DNA of 64,000 nt, from assembly GCF_025264625.1 (NCBI RefSeq), contig NZ_CP093313.1, positions 6,730,548 through 6,794,547 of the forward strand. Reading direction: 5' to 3'. A program made the translations under genes and the position numbers. Numbering within the stretch: the stretch's first letter is position 1; each line of letters opens with the position of its first letter. Of this stretch, positions 51,502 through 62,231 are shown one piece after another. The notes beneath the pieces were generated by a model. It worked only from the letters and a program-made list of their open reading frames with translations. It was not told the origin of the DNA and did no database searches. The stretch comes from Occallatibacter riparius (lineage in GTDB: Bacteria; Acidobacteriota; Terriglobia; Terriglobales; Acidobacteriaceae).

Positions 51502-51821
51502 CTGACCTCCTCTGCTCGCCTCAGTCCAAGATTGATCTCAGACTGTGGAGTTTGCTGTGTCTTCTTCACAAATGCACGCACAATCACCACGCGTCTGCCG
51601 AAAGCCGTCACGTAGAGAGCGCGTGCAATGCCGTCACGCCCTGCTAAACGGATCTCCCACAGCTTGCCCTCAAGATGCTTGACGTGAGGCTCTCGAATCG
51701 TCTCCAGCCCAACTTGGCTGATGAGCCGTGAAATCCAAACCAGTCGAGCTCGGATGTCTTTCGGGAGCTCATCGAGTTCCCGCTGGACGATCTCATTCAG
51801 GACTTCGACTCGCCATTCCAC
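51498..51821 (-). CDS. higB: HigB/Gp49-like toxin
   Basis: A 107-residue protein of the RelE-like HigB/phage Gp49 type. It has LWEIRLAGRDGIARALYVTA and RRVVIVRAFVKKTQQTPQSE, the family signatures. Toxins of this kind cleave mRNA on the ribosome. The ATG at 51821 lies ten bases past the palindrome at 51831-51848 (in the direction of transcription). It sits between tldD and pmbA on the same strand. Activity is not proven by sequence. Confidence 0.87.
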   Translation of the reverse strand: MEWRVEVLNEIVQRELDELPKDIRARLVWISRLISQVGLETIREPHVKHLEGKLWEIRLAGRDGIARALYVTAFGRRVVIVRAFVKKTQQTPQSEINLGLRRAEEVR

Positions 51822-51830
51822 GCGTCAGTA

Positions 51831-51848
51831 TATCTCAAATTTGAGATA
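51831..51848. promoter_or_regulatory. perfect palindrome, probable HigA operator
   Basis: TATCTCAAATTTGAGATA is a perfect 18-base palindrome. An outer pair, GTCAG at 51824 and CTGAC at 51853, extends the symmetry. It lies just before the toxin start, between the tldD stop and higB. Autoregulation by the antitoxin at such a site is standard for these modules. Confidence 0.75.
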
Positions 51849-51857
51849 GACGCTGAC

Positions 51858-53312
<1,455 letters not shown>

Positions 53313-53707
53313 CTCTATCAGTTTACGCCTCATTCATTTGACGCAAGTCCAGCCACCCGGTCGCAACCAGCTGGGTGCGTTGGCAAACCGCACGAGAAAC
53401 GTGGCGACGTGCTAAGCCATCACTCAATCAGGTGACCAGAGTCACTGACGCGTGGCTCAAATAGGCCAAAATGAACGTCGACCGATTTCCGTGTAAACGG
53501 GGACGGGGAAATCTAAGAGGAGAAACCGCAGCTAAGTTCGATTGGCCCAGCGCCACAGAGCACGCGCCAGGTCACTTCTGACTTGACCGCTTTGCCCTCA
53601 AGTCACGCGGTGGGAGAAAGCTACGCCCCATAGTGGGATCGGGCAGACGGCCGATTTGCCTGACGAAGAGATTTCCCTCCACACCGCGCCACCTCTCGGA
53701 GGGAACA
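53313..53707. other. intergenic region of about 395 bases with folds
   Basis: Between divergent tldD and the beta-helix gene. No ORF is supported. GGCAAACC and GACG...AAGCC at about 53379-53417 loosely recall a GEMM riboswitch, but the inner stem does not pair well. GTGAC-CAGA-GTCAC lies near 53432, and GATTTCC pairs with GGAAATC near 53485-53515. The region is probably a promoter and leader for the secreted beta-helix protein. Confidence 0.35.
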
Positions 53708-55084
53708 ATGCACAAGATCTATAGAACCAGTCCTTTGTTCCTGCTCGTCGCCGCTGGCCTTTTGTTGATGATGGCGAATCCGCCGGAACTACGTGCGCAA
53801 GCTCAAAAATTCGTCATCAGCCCGAATGGGACCGACGATACACCCTCAATTCAAGCAGCGATGACGGCATGCCAGGGCGTAACCCCGCATTGCGTGATCC
53901 GGCTTATGGAAGGAGATTTCATCCTTACACCCGTAGAAGCGGATGATTTTCGAGGCTCCATCGTCGGGGCAGGGATGAACAAGACCAACATCACCCTCAA
54001 GCCTGGATTCCAGATTCAGACCGGATTTTTCTTCCAGCCGCCCAGCCCATCCAATCCTCATCCACAGATGTTTACGTTTCGAGGAGGGGACGTCACCATC
54101 ATGGATCTCACGATGAAGGCCCACGGCCAGGACCCGTTCCCTCCTTACTGCTATTTCCCAGGAGTTTGCTTCACCCAACTGCAGTCGTTCATCTCCGTAT
54201 TCGCTCTCCCAGGCAGCACAGATCGCACCAACTCCCGGATTGAACGCGTTCAGTTGCTCGCCGAACAGGGCCCCACGGGCGGAGTTACAAGCAATGCGAG
54301 GAACACCAACAATGCGATTGCCATCGGCGGCCAGTTCTTTCAGGCCAAGATGGAGTACGGCGGCACGCACGTCATCAAGGACTGCTTCGTTGACTGGTCG
54401 CATATATTCCTGCTGGGCGCCAATGAAGTGAAGTTCTCGCTCGATCACAATACATTTCGCCACAGCTCTAGCGCAGCCGACGTGGGCCAGGTAAGTGATA
54501 GCGACATCAGCCTGACGCACAATGACATCGAGGCGAGTTGGACCGGGATCGGCGTAACTCAATTCACGTTCTACGATCCGGACGGATGGGTCCCGCTGAA
54601 GCCCTCGAGGTACCAGATCGCGGGCAATCGCATCCGCATTGCCGGCAATACCCCCAATCCGGGAGAGGGCATTTTCGTATCGGACCAATTCCAGCTTCTT
54701 GCGGGGGACAGCCAAAAACGAATGGTCGATGTAACGATCACGAATAACTCCGTCGAGATGCAGGCCGGAGCCCTTGGTGGAATCGATCTCTGGAGTGTCG
54801 ACAACGCGCGGGTAGCGGGCAACGTCGTAAAGGGAGCTGGCGACTGGGGCATTGGCGCTACAGGTGTGACCAACAGCCAGTTTCTCGGCAACTATGTCGA
54901 CGCTTTCGATGCGACCGGCGGACAGATATTCCTCTCCGGACCCGGAGTAGCGACTGGCGGCGACAGCGGGTACGACACTCCCGTCACCAACACCTTCCCG
55001 GCGACTTCAAACGCCTTTGTCTTGGCGGGTGCGCATGACGTGGTGGTTGATCAGGGGACCAACAATACTGTGAAACGGAGATAA
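53708..55084 (+). CDS. secreted right-handed beta-helix protein
   Basis: A 458-residue protein. The ATG at 53708 follows GGAGG and begins a signal peptide (YRTSPLFLLVAAGLLLMMAN). After the opening (FVISPNGTDDTPSIQAAMTA) comes a parallel beta-helix: VTIMDLTMKAHGQ, VTITNNSVEMQ, ARVAGNVVKGAGDW, SQFLGNYVDAFD. This is the pectin-lyase fold used by glycan lyases and surface proteins. No catalytic set is clear. It is probably exported to the periplasm or surface. A terminator follows. Confidence 0.85.
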   Translation: MHKIYRTSPLFLLVAAGLLLMMANPPELRAQAQKFVISPNGTDDTPSIQAAMTACQGVTPHCVIRLMEGDFILTPVEADDFRGSIVGAGMNKTNITLKPGFQIQTGFFFQPPSPSNPHPQMFTFRGGDVTIMDLTMKAHGQDPFPPYCYFPGVCFTQLQSFISVFALPGSTDRTNSRIERVQLLAEQGPTGGVTSNARNTNNAIAIGGQFFQAKMEYGGTHVIKDCFVDWSHIFLLGANEVKFSLDHNTFRHSSSAADVGQVSDSDISLTHNDIEASWTGIGVTQFTFYDPDGWVPLKPSRYQIAGNRIRIAGNTPNPGEGIFVSDQFQLLAGDSQKRMVDVTITNNSVEMQAGALGGIDLWSVDNARVAGNVVKGAGDWGIGATGVTNSQFLGNYVDAFDATGGQIFLSGPGVATGGDSGYDTPVTNTFPATSNAFVLAGAHDVVVDQGTNNTVKRR

Positions 55085-55109
55085 GTCCGCTAATCACATA
55101 TCCCTTTGT

Positions 55110-55145
55110 GGGGCAGCCTGAGACTCCCCCTTCGGGCTGCCCTTT
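55110..55145 (+). terminator. terminator after the beta-helix gene
   Basis: GGGCAGCC and GGCTGCCC pair around a loop of about 15 bases, then TTTAAAT follows. It lies 26 bases past the stop. Confidence 0.7.
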
Positions 55146-55359
55146 AAATCTGACACAGATACCACTATCCAGTCTGGATTTCGTGTTCCGGCCGAATGAT
55201 CGCCGATCGGGCTATGCTGGCAGAACCTCGCTAATCGGAGCTTGCCCGAACTGCTTCACCCATCCATCTCGCCTCCTGTTTGCGTTCTTGATTCACACCC
55301 GCGCTTTCTCCACACAACCAATGCTTTCGCCGCAATCAGACCGATGCTACTCTCAAGCC

Positions 55360-55491
55360 ATGAAGAAGATTGTCCTCGCAGCCTTCGTGCTGATGCTGGT
55401 TGCGCCTGCCGCCTTTGCCAGAACGCACCACCATCACGCTCACCACATGCACGGCCACGCTCACCATCACAGCCACCATCGTTCCGTGTAA
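55360..55491 (+). CDS. exported His-rich peptide, 43 aa
   Basis: The ATG at 55360 starts a signal peptide (MKKIVLAAFVLMLVAPAAFA). The mature part is only about 22 residues, mostly histidine in HHHHAHHMHGHAHHHSHH. Such a peptide could bind Ni, Zn, Cu or Co in the periplasm. It lies in frame inside a longer open frame, but the signal and codon use support this start. No ribosome site is clear. No metal gene is adjacent. Confidence 0.65.
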   Translation: MKKIVLAAFVLMLVAPAAFARTHHHHAHHMHGHAHHHSHHRSV

Positions 55492-55577
55492 ACCGGCGTC
55501 CGGCCGCACGCCTTCGTTCGCAGCGAGCCGGCGCCACCCCATCTCTCCCGCTCTCCCCGGCGTGATAGGTTCATGTC

Positions 55578-56114
55578 ATGCCAGACCCTACGCCCAATCT
55601 CGACGATCTCCGCTACCCCATCGGCCGCTTCAATGCCGCCGCTGCCGGCTCGCGCGCCGAGCAGATCGACACCCTCCGCAATCTTCCTTCTAATCTGCGC
55701 ACCGCCGTAGCCGGCCTCAACGACACCCAGCTCGACACGCCCTACCGCGAAGGCGGCTGGACCGTTCGCCAGCTCGTCCATCACATTGCTGACAGCCACG
55801 CCAACGCCTACATTCGCTTCAAGCTGGCGCTCACTGAAGACAACCCCACCATCAAACCCTACGACGAAGCCGCCTGGGCCAATCTCCCCGACAGCCGACT
55901 CGCCATCGACCCCTCCCTCGCGCTCACCGACGCCGTTCATGTGCGCCTCGTCAGCCTGCTTGAATCCATGACAGACACGGACTACCAGAAGACCTTCCGC
56001 CACCCCGAGCGCGGCGGCCCGGTCTCACTGTCCAATAATCTCGCCGTCTACGACTGGCACTCGCGCCACCACCTCGCCCATATCACCCGCCTCCGCGAGC
56101 GGATGGGCTGGTAA
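55578..56114 (+). CDS. DinB/YfiT-like metal-binding transferase
   Basis: A 178-residue four-helix protein. It has RYPIGRFNAAAAGSRAEQID, EGGWTVRQLVHHIADSHANA and VYDWHSRHHLAHITRLRERM, with the spaced histidines that bind metal in YfiT/DinB-like proteins. The YfiT group includes bacillithiol S-transferases and thiol-dependent hydrolases. The substrate is unknown here. The next gene begins three bases past its stop, so the two are probably one operon. Confidence 0.88.
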   Translation: MPDPTPNLDDLRYPIGRFNAAAAGSRAEQIDTLRNLPSNLRTAVAGLNDTQLDTPYREGGWTVRQLVHHIADSHANAYIRFKLALTEDNPTIKPYDEAAWANLPDSRLAIDPSLALTDAVHVRLVSLLESMTDTDYQKTFRHPERGGPVSLSNNLAVYDWHSRHHLAHITRLRERMGW

Positions 56115-56117
56115 GTC

Positions 56118-57740
56118 ATGCTCAAGGGCCCGTCTACTGCTCGTACACCCGCGGCAGACGAGCCCTCTCCCGCACAACTCGCCAAAGACATCGAATCCTA
56201 CGTCGCCGAGCACCCTGAAGCCGCGGTGCTTGAAGACGGCAGCGTCATCTTCGACATGCGCACCGCCAAGTACTCCGTGACCGAATCTCACGGCCGCTGC
56301 CTGCTCCAGCTCTGGAGCGAGGAGCGCAACCTCGTCCGCACCGTCGTCGGCGTCGACCATCGCGCCGCTTGCCTGCGCGTATCCACCAGGCGCCTCGGCG
56401 CACCCCGCCCTGAGTCGCTCGAGATCGTCCCCGGCCGCGACCGCCGCACACCCACCGCCCGCGACGGGCAGCGCCGCAACTATCAGCGCCTTCTCGAGCG
56501 CATCCTGCCCCGCGCCCTGCACGGCTGGAAGGTCGACGGCATGCGCTCGGCCATGGACCTCGAGCACAGCTTCCGCCCCGCCTACGTCCGCGGCCGCCTG
56601 CTGAAAGGCACCTCAGCCGAAGCCGTCGTCGGCGTAGGCTCATCCGAATCCGGCTCAACCATCGACGGCATCCTCACCATCGGCCTTCTCTGGCTCGACT
56701 ACTGCCGCCAGCACACCGACGCCCGCCGCCACTTCGGCGGTCTTAAAGTGATCGTGCCGGCCGGCAGTTGGCGCGTCACTGCCGAGCGCTTGGCCTGGCT
56801 GAATCACGCCGCAGCCGACTTTCAGCTCTTCACGCTCGACGAGCGCACCGAGGAACTCGCTCCCGTCGACTTCCGCGACACTGGCAACTTCGAATCGCGC
56901 CTCGTGCACTCCTTCTCCGCACCGGACGCCATCGAGCGCTGCCGCGCCGGAATCGATCGCGTGCTCAACCTGCTCTCCCCCGGTCAGCGCGACCGCGTCG
57001 AGCTCTATCCGCGATCAGCCACTGAGGTCAGCCTGCTCCTCCACGGCCTCGACTTCGCCCGCGTCCGCCGCGGCGTGAGCGCAACCTCTTTCACGCAGAC
57101 CGACGAGGTCACCTTCGGCGCCGGAGCCAACGAGACCCCGCTCAACGACGAGACTGAGCCGCTATGCCGCGACTTGCTCGCCCGTCTCTTCCAGAGCCGC
57201 CATCCGGGCGGATTGCACGCCGACCCGCTCTTCCGCCTCCAGCCCGAGCGCTGGCTTGAGTCACGGCTCCGCTCCAACATGGCCGACCTTCTGCCCGGCT
57301 TTCGCAACGATCTTGTTTACTCGCAGGTGCCCGCCCTCACCAGCGGCGACCGCGGCATGCTCGACCTGCTCACCCTCGACCAGGCCAGCCGCCTCGTCGT
57401 CATGGAACTGAAAGCCGACGAAGACCTCCACCTGCCTATGCAGGCCCTCGACTACTGGATCCGCGTGCGTGCCCTCAACGACGATCGCGCCCCCGGCGCA
57501 GGCGGTCGCAGTCTCTCAGCCTTCGAGCGCGCCGGCTACTTCGCCGGAACGGAAGTCTCGCCCCTCCCGCCGCGCCTGCTTCTCGTCGGCCCGGCCTTGC
57601 GCATCCATCCCGCCAACGAGCCGGTCCTGCGCTACCTCTCCCCGCAAATCGAGTGGGAACTTATCGCCGTCGCAGAGCAGTGGCGGCAGGAACTCAAGGT
57701 CGTCTTCCGCAAGCGCCGCGAGGGCAGCGGGTCCGTTTAA
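56118..57740 (+). CDS. PD-(D/E)XK nuclease-like protein
   Basis: A 540-residue cytosolic protein of unknown family. The C-terminal 170 residues have a restriction-enzyme-like core: E381 in RWLESRLR, D416 in GMLDLLTLD, and E430-L-K432 in VVMELKADEDL, then QALDYW. This matches the PD-(D/E)XK order and is close in layout to NucS/EndoMS C-terminal domains. The N-terminal 370 residues have no match that I recognise. It follows the YfiT-like gene by three bases. DNA cleavage is inferred, not shown. Confidence 0.75.
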   Translation: MLKGPSTARTPAADEPSPAQLAKDIESYVAEHPEAAVLEDGSVIFDMRTAKYSVTESHGRCLLQLWSEERNLVRTVVGVDHRAACLRVSTRRLGAPRPESLEIVPGRDRRTPTARDGQRRNYQRLLERILPRALHGWKVDGMRSAMDLEHSFRPAYVRGRLLKGTSAEAVVGVGSSESGSTIDGILTIGLLWLDYCRQHTDARRHFGGLKVIVPAGSWRVTAERLAWLNHAAADFQLFTLDERTEELAPVDFRDTGNFESRLVHSFSAPDAIERCRAGIDRVLNLLSPGQRDRVELYPRSATEVSLLLHGLDFARVRRGVSATSFTQTDEVTFGAGANETPLNDETEPLCRDLLARLFQSRHPGGLHADPLFRLQPERWLESRLRSNMADLLPGFRNDLVYSQVPALTSGDRGMLDLLTLDQASRLVVMELKADEDLHLPMQALDYWIRVRALNDDRAPGAGGRSLSAFERAGYFAGTEVSPLPPRLLLVGPALRIHPANEPVLRYLSPQIEWELIAVAEQWRQELKVVFRKRREGSGSV

Positions 57741-57783
57741 ATTCGCACTACTCCACGCTGGACCCGGATCGGCGGGAAATGCG

Positions 57784-58737
57784 TTATTTCGCAGGGGTCA
57801 CGGTGATCTTGCGGAACAGCACGTGGCCCTTTTCGCTGCCCTGCAGGTAGATGGGCCCGGGCTCGCCTTCATGGCTGTCGAGCGCTCCGCCTGTGAGCCC
57901 CGGAATCTCCTGATTGTCGATCACCGTCGCCCCGTTCTGAACCACGGTGACGCGCCGGCCAATGAGCGTAATGTCGAAGGTCTGCCAGGCATCGGGGCTG
58001 CGCGCCTGCTCCGGCTTCGGCTCTAGGAACCCATACACTCCGCCGGTGTGGTGGCTGGGCGGCTCTGCTTGCGAATCGGTCTCGATCTGCACCTCATATC
58101 GACCGCGCAGATAAATGCCGGAATTCGATTCCTTGCCGCAGTTGAATTCGACGTGGAGCTTGAAGTCGCCGAACTTCTTGTCGCTGATGATTTCCGGCCC
58201 GTTCCCGGGAGTGATCAGGCTGCCGTCCTTCACTGACCAGTCGGGCGGTCCGGCCTTGCTCTGGCGCCATCCTTTCAGATCTTTGCCGTCAAACAGCTCT
58301 ATCGGCTTGCCCCATTTGGGTAATGCGGTTGATTTGAGCTCCGGCGCTTTCACGCCGGTCCACGACCAGGTGGTTCCATCCGGGCCGGTCACGGTTCCTG
58401 AAAGGCTCTCCCCGTTGCGCCCCCCTTGGAAGAGCATGTCAGCGGTGGCGCCTTCTTCCTCCTTGGGCGAAACGAAGGTGAGCTGCGTGCCTTCGATGGC
58501 GATGCGTGGCAGCGGCCGCGCGTTTCCCCAGCGCCCGGTAAACAGGGCTGTCAGCTTGCCATCGTTTTTGCCGATCTCGATCCACGATGGATACTCAGCC
58601 TTGGCATCTTTCAGAGTGAGGTCCCAACGACCGAGGAATGGGCCGTCGGGATCTGGGTTGGGGCCCTGCGCGAGCGATGCGAGGCCGGCGGCCCCGGCGA
58701 TAACGAGAGTCATTGCAATGCGGGTTGCGATTCTCAC
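57784..58737 (-). CDS. DUF1080 (3-keto-disaccharide hydrolase-like) protein
   Basis: A 317-residue exported protein. A signal peptide (RIATRIAMTLVIAGAAGLAS) is followed by an N-terminal beta domain and the DUF1080 domain: IELFDGKDLKGWRQSKAG, VEFNCGKESNSGIYLRGRYE and WQTFDITLIGRRVTVVQNGA. DUF1080 proteins hydrolyse 3-keto-glycosides. The oxidoreductase gene 60 bases away, on the same strand, is the usual partner that makes the 3-keto group. This pair could act on plant or microbial glycosides. Confidence 0.9.
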   Translation of the reverse strand: MRIATRIAMTLVIAGAAGLASLAQGPNPDPDGPFLGRWDLTLKDAKAEYPSWIEIGKNDGKLTALFTGRWGNARPLPRIAIEGTQLTFVSPKEEEGATADMLFQGGRNGESLSGTVTGPDGTTWSWTGVKAPELKSTALPKWGKPIELFDGKDLKGWRQSKAGPPDWSVKDGSLITPGNGPEIISDKKFGDFKLHVEFNCGKESNSGIYLRGRYEVQIETDSQAEPPSHHTGGVYGFLEPKPEQARSPDAWQTFDITLIGRRVTVVQNGATVIDNQEIPGLTGGALDSHEGEPGPIYLQGSEKGHVLFRKITVTPAK

Positions 58738-58796
58738 AAGGACCTTTCCTCAGGGCTGATGCCCACACATCCTCCCCCGGTCAATGGGCACATGCC

Positions 58797-60157
58797 TCAG
58801 GCCATTGATTTGATCGACCCAGAAGCTTCATCCCACTGGACGGGCGTTCCGCGAAAGTACGATTCGTTGGCCATGTGGCAGGCCAGTGCCGCCCGATGGC
58901 CGAAGACGGCATCCTGCACCACTGGCTTGCGCGAGCGGACAGCTTCAAGAAAATTCCAAACATGTGGCCGCAGGTCGTCATAATCGTTGCCGTTGATAGT
59001 AATAGTCTGCGGAGCGGGCTCCTGGCCTGGCGGCGGATCGTGCTTCTCGTGCCACTCCTTCGTGTACTGTGCGCGCATGGCCGCCGGAAACCCGCCCGAG
59101 TAGTAGCTTGGCGCCGAGTCCTCGCCGGTCTGCGGTGCATAGGTCACCGAGAACTCCCGCAGCTCGATCAACCCCTTCGATCCCTGGAAGCGCGTTACCT
59201 CGCCCATCTCGCACCCCAGGCTCAAACGCATGTAGACCGGAATCCCCATGTACTCGAAGAGCACGGCATGCACGTCCGGCATGTTGCGGCCGTCCTTCCA
59301 GCGATAGATGCCGCCGAATGCCGAGGCCTTTTTGGGCACTTCGTTGATCCCGAGCGACACCTGCATGCCGCTGATAAGATGCACCAGCAGATCGCCGGCC
59401 ACACCGGTTCCGTACTCTTTCCAGCAGCGCCAGCGCGCAAACGCGTAAGGATCGAACGGCTTTTTCGGCGCGGTGCCCAGCCAGGTGTCCCAGTCGAGAT
59501 TCTGCGGCGAAAGATCGAGCGGCGGCGGATACTCCCACGCGCCTGTGGGATCGTTGCGGCCCATGGTGGCTTCAATCAGGTTGAGTTCGCCGATGGCGCC
59601 GGAAGCGATCAACTCGTGCGTCTTCCGGCACAGGACCGAACTGGTGCGCTGGGGCCAATCTGCACAATGCGGTCGGTCTTCTGGGCGGCGGCCACCATCG
59701 CAAGGCCGTCGGCGGACGTATGCGACATGGGCTTCTCGCAATACACGTCCTTCCCAGCGGCCAGCGCATCCACCACCACCTGCATGTGCCAGTGGTCGGG
59801 CACGGCGATCAGGATCGCGTCGATCGACTTGTCGTCGAGCAGTTCCTGGTAGCGGCGGGTGGTTTTGATGGGCTTGCCGACGATTTCGCGGGCCAGGGTG
59901 TGCCGGCCGTCGTAGAGATCGGCAGCGGCTACACACTCGGTGCCGGGAAGAGCGCAGGCGGTTGCCAGGACGCTGGAACCCTCCATGCCGATACCCACCA
60001 TGCCGAAGCGGATACGGTCGCTGGGCGCCGAATAGCCGAACGCCGTGTAGTTGGGCTCCGCCTCAATTTCAATCGATTTGCCGGCCAGGGTGACTCCGGC
60101 AGCAGCCGCGGCCGTGGTGTGCAAAAACGCGCGGCGCGAGAGAAGTGATTTGGGCAT
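58797..60157 (-). pseudogene. Tat-exported Gfo/Idh/MocA oxidoreductase, frameshifted
   Basis: The true start at 60157 has a Tat signal (LLSRRAFLHTTAAAAAG). The Rossmann half runs in one frame to RIVQIGP. It continues as QRTSSVLCRKTHELIASGAI in another frame, with all later family blocks (EATMGRNDPTGAWEYPPPLD, NEVPKKASAFGGIYRWKDG) and a natural stop. The break is at a run of four G (plus strand 59651-59654). One more base would restore a 453-residue protein. It is either a homopolymer sequencing error or a real mutation. Confidence 0.9.
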
Positions 60158-60364
60158 GTCCTTTTGTTCCTTCAGGAAAGCACCAAAACCTTCTATCGCG
60201 GCGGAGGCTTCTGTCAAGAGCCGAACGGTTCCGGCGTGCACGCACCCCGGCCTGGTCAGAAATTGGAGTTCAGGACGTGGAAGAGGGCGTCGTACTTACC
60301 CGCCTCAACCGCGTATCTGAGCCCCTTGACGCGCTCCAGGAAACGAAGCCAGAACGCCTGACCG

Positions 60365-61372
60365 CTATTTCAATCCTGCGATAAACGACCGAATCGCCTG
60401 CAGCACTTCCGCCTCGTTGGTCATGAACACGTAGTGATTCGCTCCCGGAATGGTGATCAATGTATCCGCCGGAAACGCCTCCCGAACCGACGCAATCTGC
60501 TTTGCGTCCAGAGCTTCCAGGCTAGCCTCGAACTTGCGCGCGTCCGCCTGCACCGCGGGATCTGGATTCTTCTCAACCCACTGCCCCAGGCTGTGCGGAC
60601 TCGCATAGATGAAGCACGCGGGCACCGGAATCTGCGTGTATTTCTTCCCTGCCGAGAGCACCGCCATCAGCATCGATCCACCCGGGTGATCAATGTAATC
60701 GCCCACCCGCCCGAACCACCGCGCCTTTCGCTGAAAATGAAACTCCGCCTCTGGAATCGCAAACCCATCGAGCCTGCCCACATAGGCCCGATAGGCCGCG
60801 AAGCTCGCCAAATCCGCCTTCTGCGGTCCCGGAGGCTGCGGCGCCTTCAGCTTAATCATGTCCATGACGTCCGCGCCCTTGCCGTTGTTGAACGCATACG
60901 AATACGCCGCATCGAGATACACCAGGCCCGCCACGCGCTCCGGATGCTGGTTGGCCACCGAGCTCATCTCCAGCCCGGCGAACGAGTGCCCAATCAGCAC
61001 CGGCTTTTCCAGCTTCAGCGCGTCCAGAACTTCAAGCACGTCCCCACCCAGGCTGTCGGCCGTGTTGTCGTCCGAACGAAATCCAGACGCCCCGAAACCG
61101 CGCCGCGTAATCCCGACCACGTGGTACTGATTTGTCAGCTTCGGCGCGAAGTCATCGAAGACGTGCGCGGTGTTTCCTCCGCCCGCAAGCAGAACCAGGG
61201 CCCTGCCCGAACCGCCCCAGTCCAGCACCTCCAATGGGACCGTTTTGTCGACCGTGACAAAACGAACCGAGTGCGGCGAAGGATCATGCCATCCCCCGGA
61301 GCACTGGGTAATGAGCAGAACGGTCAACAGCGAAACCGGGAATACAGCGACGATCCGAAATCGACGCAGCAT
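60365..61372 (-). CDS. alpha/beta-hydrolase, exported
   Basis: A 335-residue protein with an N-terminal signal-like helix (FRIVAVFPVSLLTVLLITQC). The cysteine is preceded by Thr-Gln, so a lipobox is weak. The hydrolase core has LVLLAGGGNTAHVFDDFAP (oxyanion region), the nucleophile in IGHSFAG, and a histidine in GANHYVFMTN. The acid residue is probably the Asp of PADTLITIPG. The substrate is unknown. A minus-strand SDR gene precedes it. Confidence 0.9.
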   Translation of the reverse strand: MLRRFRIVAVFPVSLLTVLLITQCSGGWHDPSPHSVRFVTVDKTVPLEVLDWGGSGRALVLLAGGGNTAHVFDDFAPKLTNQYHVVGITRRGFGASGFRSDDNTADSLGGDVLEVLDALKLEKPVLIGHSFAGLEMSSVANQHPERVAGLVYLDAAYSYAFNNGKGADVMDMIKLKAPQPPGPQKADLASFAAYRAYVGRLDGFAIPEAEFHFQRKARWFGRVGDYIDHPGGSMLMAVLSAGKKYTQIPVPACFIYASPHSLGQWVEKNPDPAVQADARKFEASLEALDAKQIASVREAFPADTLITIPGANHYVFMTNEAEVLQAIRSFIAGLK

Positions 61373-61390
61373 GGCTCTCCTTACACCCTC

Positions 61391-62140
61391 TCAGAAGTTC
61401 GAGTTCATCCCCTTGAAGATGCCATCATAGGTGCCTGTCTCTGCGGCAAACCGCAGCGGCTTCACGCGCTCAACAACAATCTCCGGAGGCGTCGGCTGGC
61501 TGGTCAGCAACGCAACCGTCTCCGCAATGTAGTCGTTCAGCGGCATGGCCCGCGGATCTTCGGCGCCATCCATCAAATCCGTCTGCACGTAAGGCGGAAT
61601 GATCTCAACCACTTCGATATTGCTTGACCGGAGCTGCCACCGCAGCGACTGCGTATAGGAGTGGATCGCGGCCTTCGTCGCGCAGTAACTCGGCGTCAAG
61701 GCCAGCGGCACAAACGCCAGCCCCGACGACACGTTCATGATCGTCGCCTTCGGCTGCTGCTTCAGGTGCGGCAACAGCGCCGCCGTCAGCCGGATCGGGC
61801 CCAGCAGGTTGGTCGTGACAATCGCCTCCGCGTCTGTTAGTTCTTCCGGTTGTTCCAGCAGCTTCTCCGCGCGCATGATTCCTGCGTTGTTGATCAGCAC
61901 GTTGAGCGCGGGAAACTTCTCCACCACATCCGCCGCAAACGAGCGAATGGCTCCCGCCTGCTCCACATCCAGAATCAGCGACTGCATCCCCGGATTTGCG
62001 GCGGTCGTCTCGTCCAGCGCCTTCTGCCGCCGCCCGGCAATGATGACCTGGTTGCCCAACTGCTGCAGTGACTCGGCAAGGCCACGGCCGATACCCGAGC
62101 CTCCGCCAGTGATAAGGATGGTGTTCCCCGAAGGATTCAT
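61391..62140 (-). CDS. short-chain dehydrogenase/reductase, DltE-like
   Basis: A 249-residue SDR. The cofactor loop is LITGGGSGIGRGLA, then NNAGIMRAE, the catalytic serine in NVSSGLAFVPLAL and Tyr/Lys in SYCATKAA. AGGAG precedes the ATG at 62140 by nine bases; the open frame to 62221 is not conserved. The sequence resembles DltE-type SDRs of unknown substrate. The alpha/beta-hydrolase gene lies 19 bases past its stop. Confidence 0.92.
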   Translation of the reverse strand: MNPSGNTILITGGGSGIGRGLAESLQQLGNQVIIAGRRQKALDETTAANPGMQSLILDVEQAGAIRSFAADVVEKFPALNVLINNAGIMRAEKLLEQPEELTDAEAIVTTNLLGPIRLTAALLPHLKQQPKATIMNVSSGLAFVPLALTPSYCATKAAIHSYTQSLRWQLRSSNIEVVEIIPPYVQTDLMDGAEDPRAMPLNDYIAETVALLTSQPTPPEIVVERVKPLRFAAETGTYDGIFKGMNSNF

Positions 62141-62231
62141 GAAGGCGATCTCCTGGTAGCCATCATAGGACCCACCCCTTTGGTGGCAGCCTATGTGACG
62201 CGCATGATGCAGTGATTTCAATCACTGGGTA

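Noticed and set aside
53379..53450. GEMM-like cyclic-di-GMP riboswitch before the beta-helix gene
   Set aside because: GGCAAACC and GACG...AAGCC fit the consensus and the location is apt, but the inner stem has mismatches, two extra bases sit before AAGCC, and the second half does not match. A covariance search would decide.
55108..55359. N-terminal extension of the His-rich peptide
   Set aside because: The upstream 84 codons lack coding character; the ATG at 55360 opens a clean signal peptide.
59609..59936. two separate overlapping genes in the oxidoreductase region
   Set aside because: The two frames together form one family sequence with a one-base break at 59651-59654, so one frameshifted gene is the better reading.
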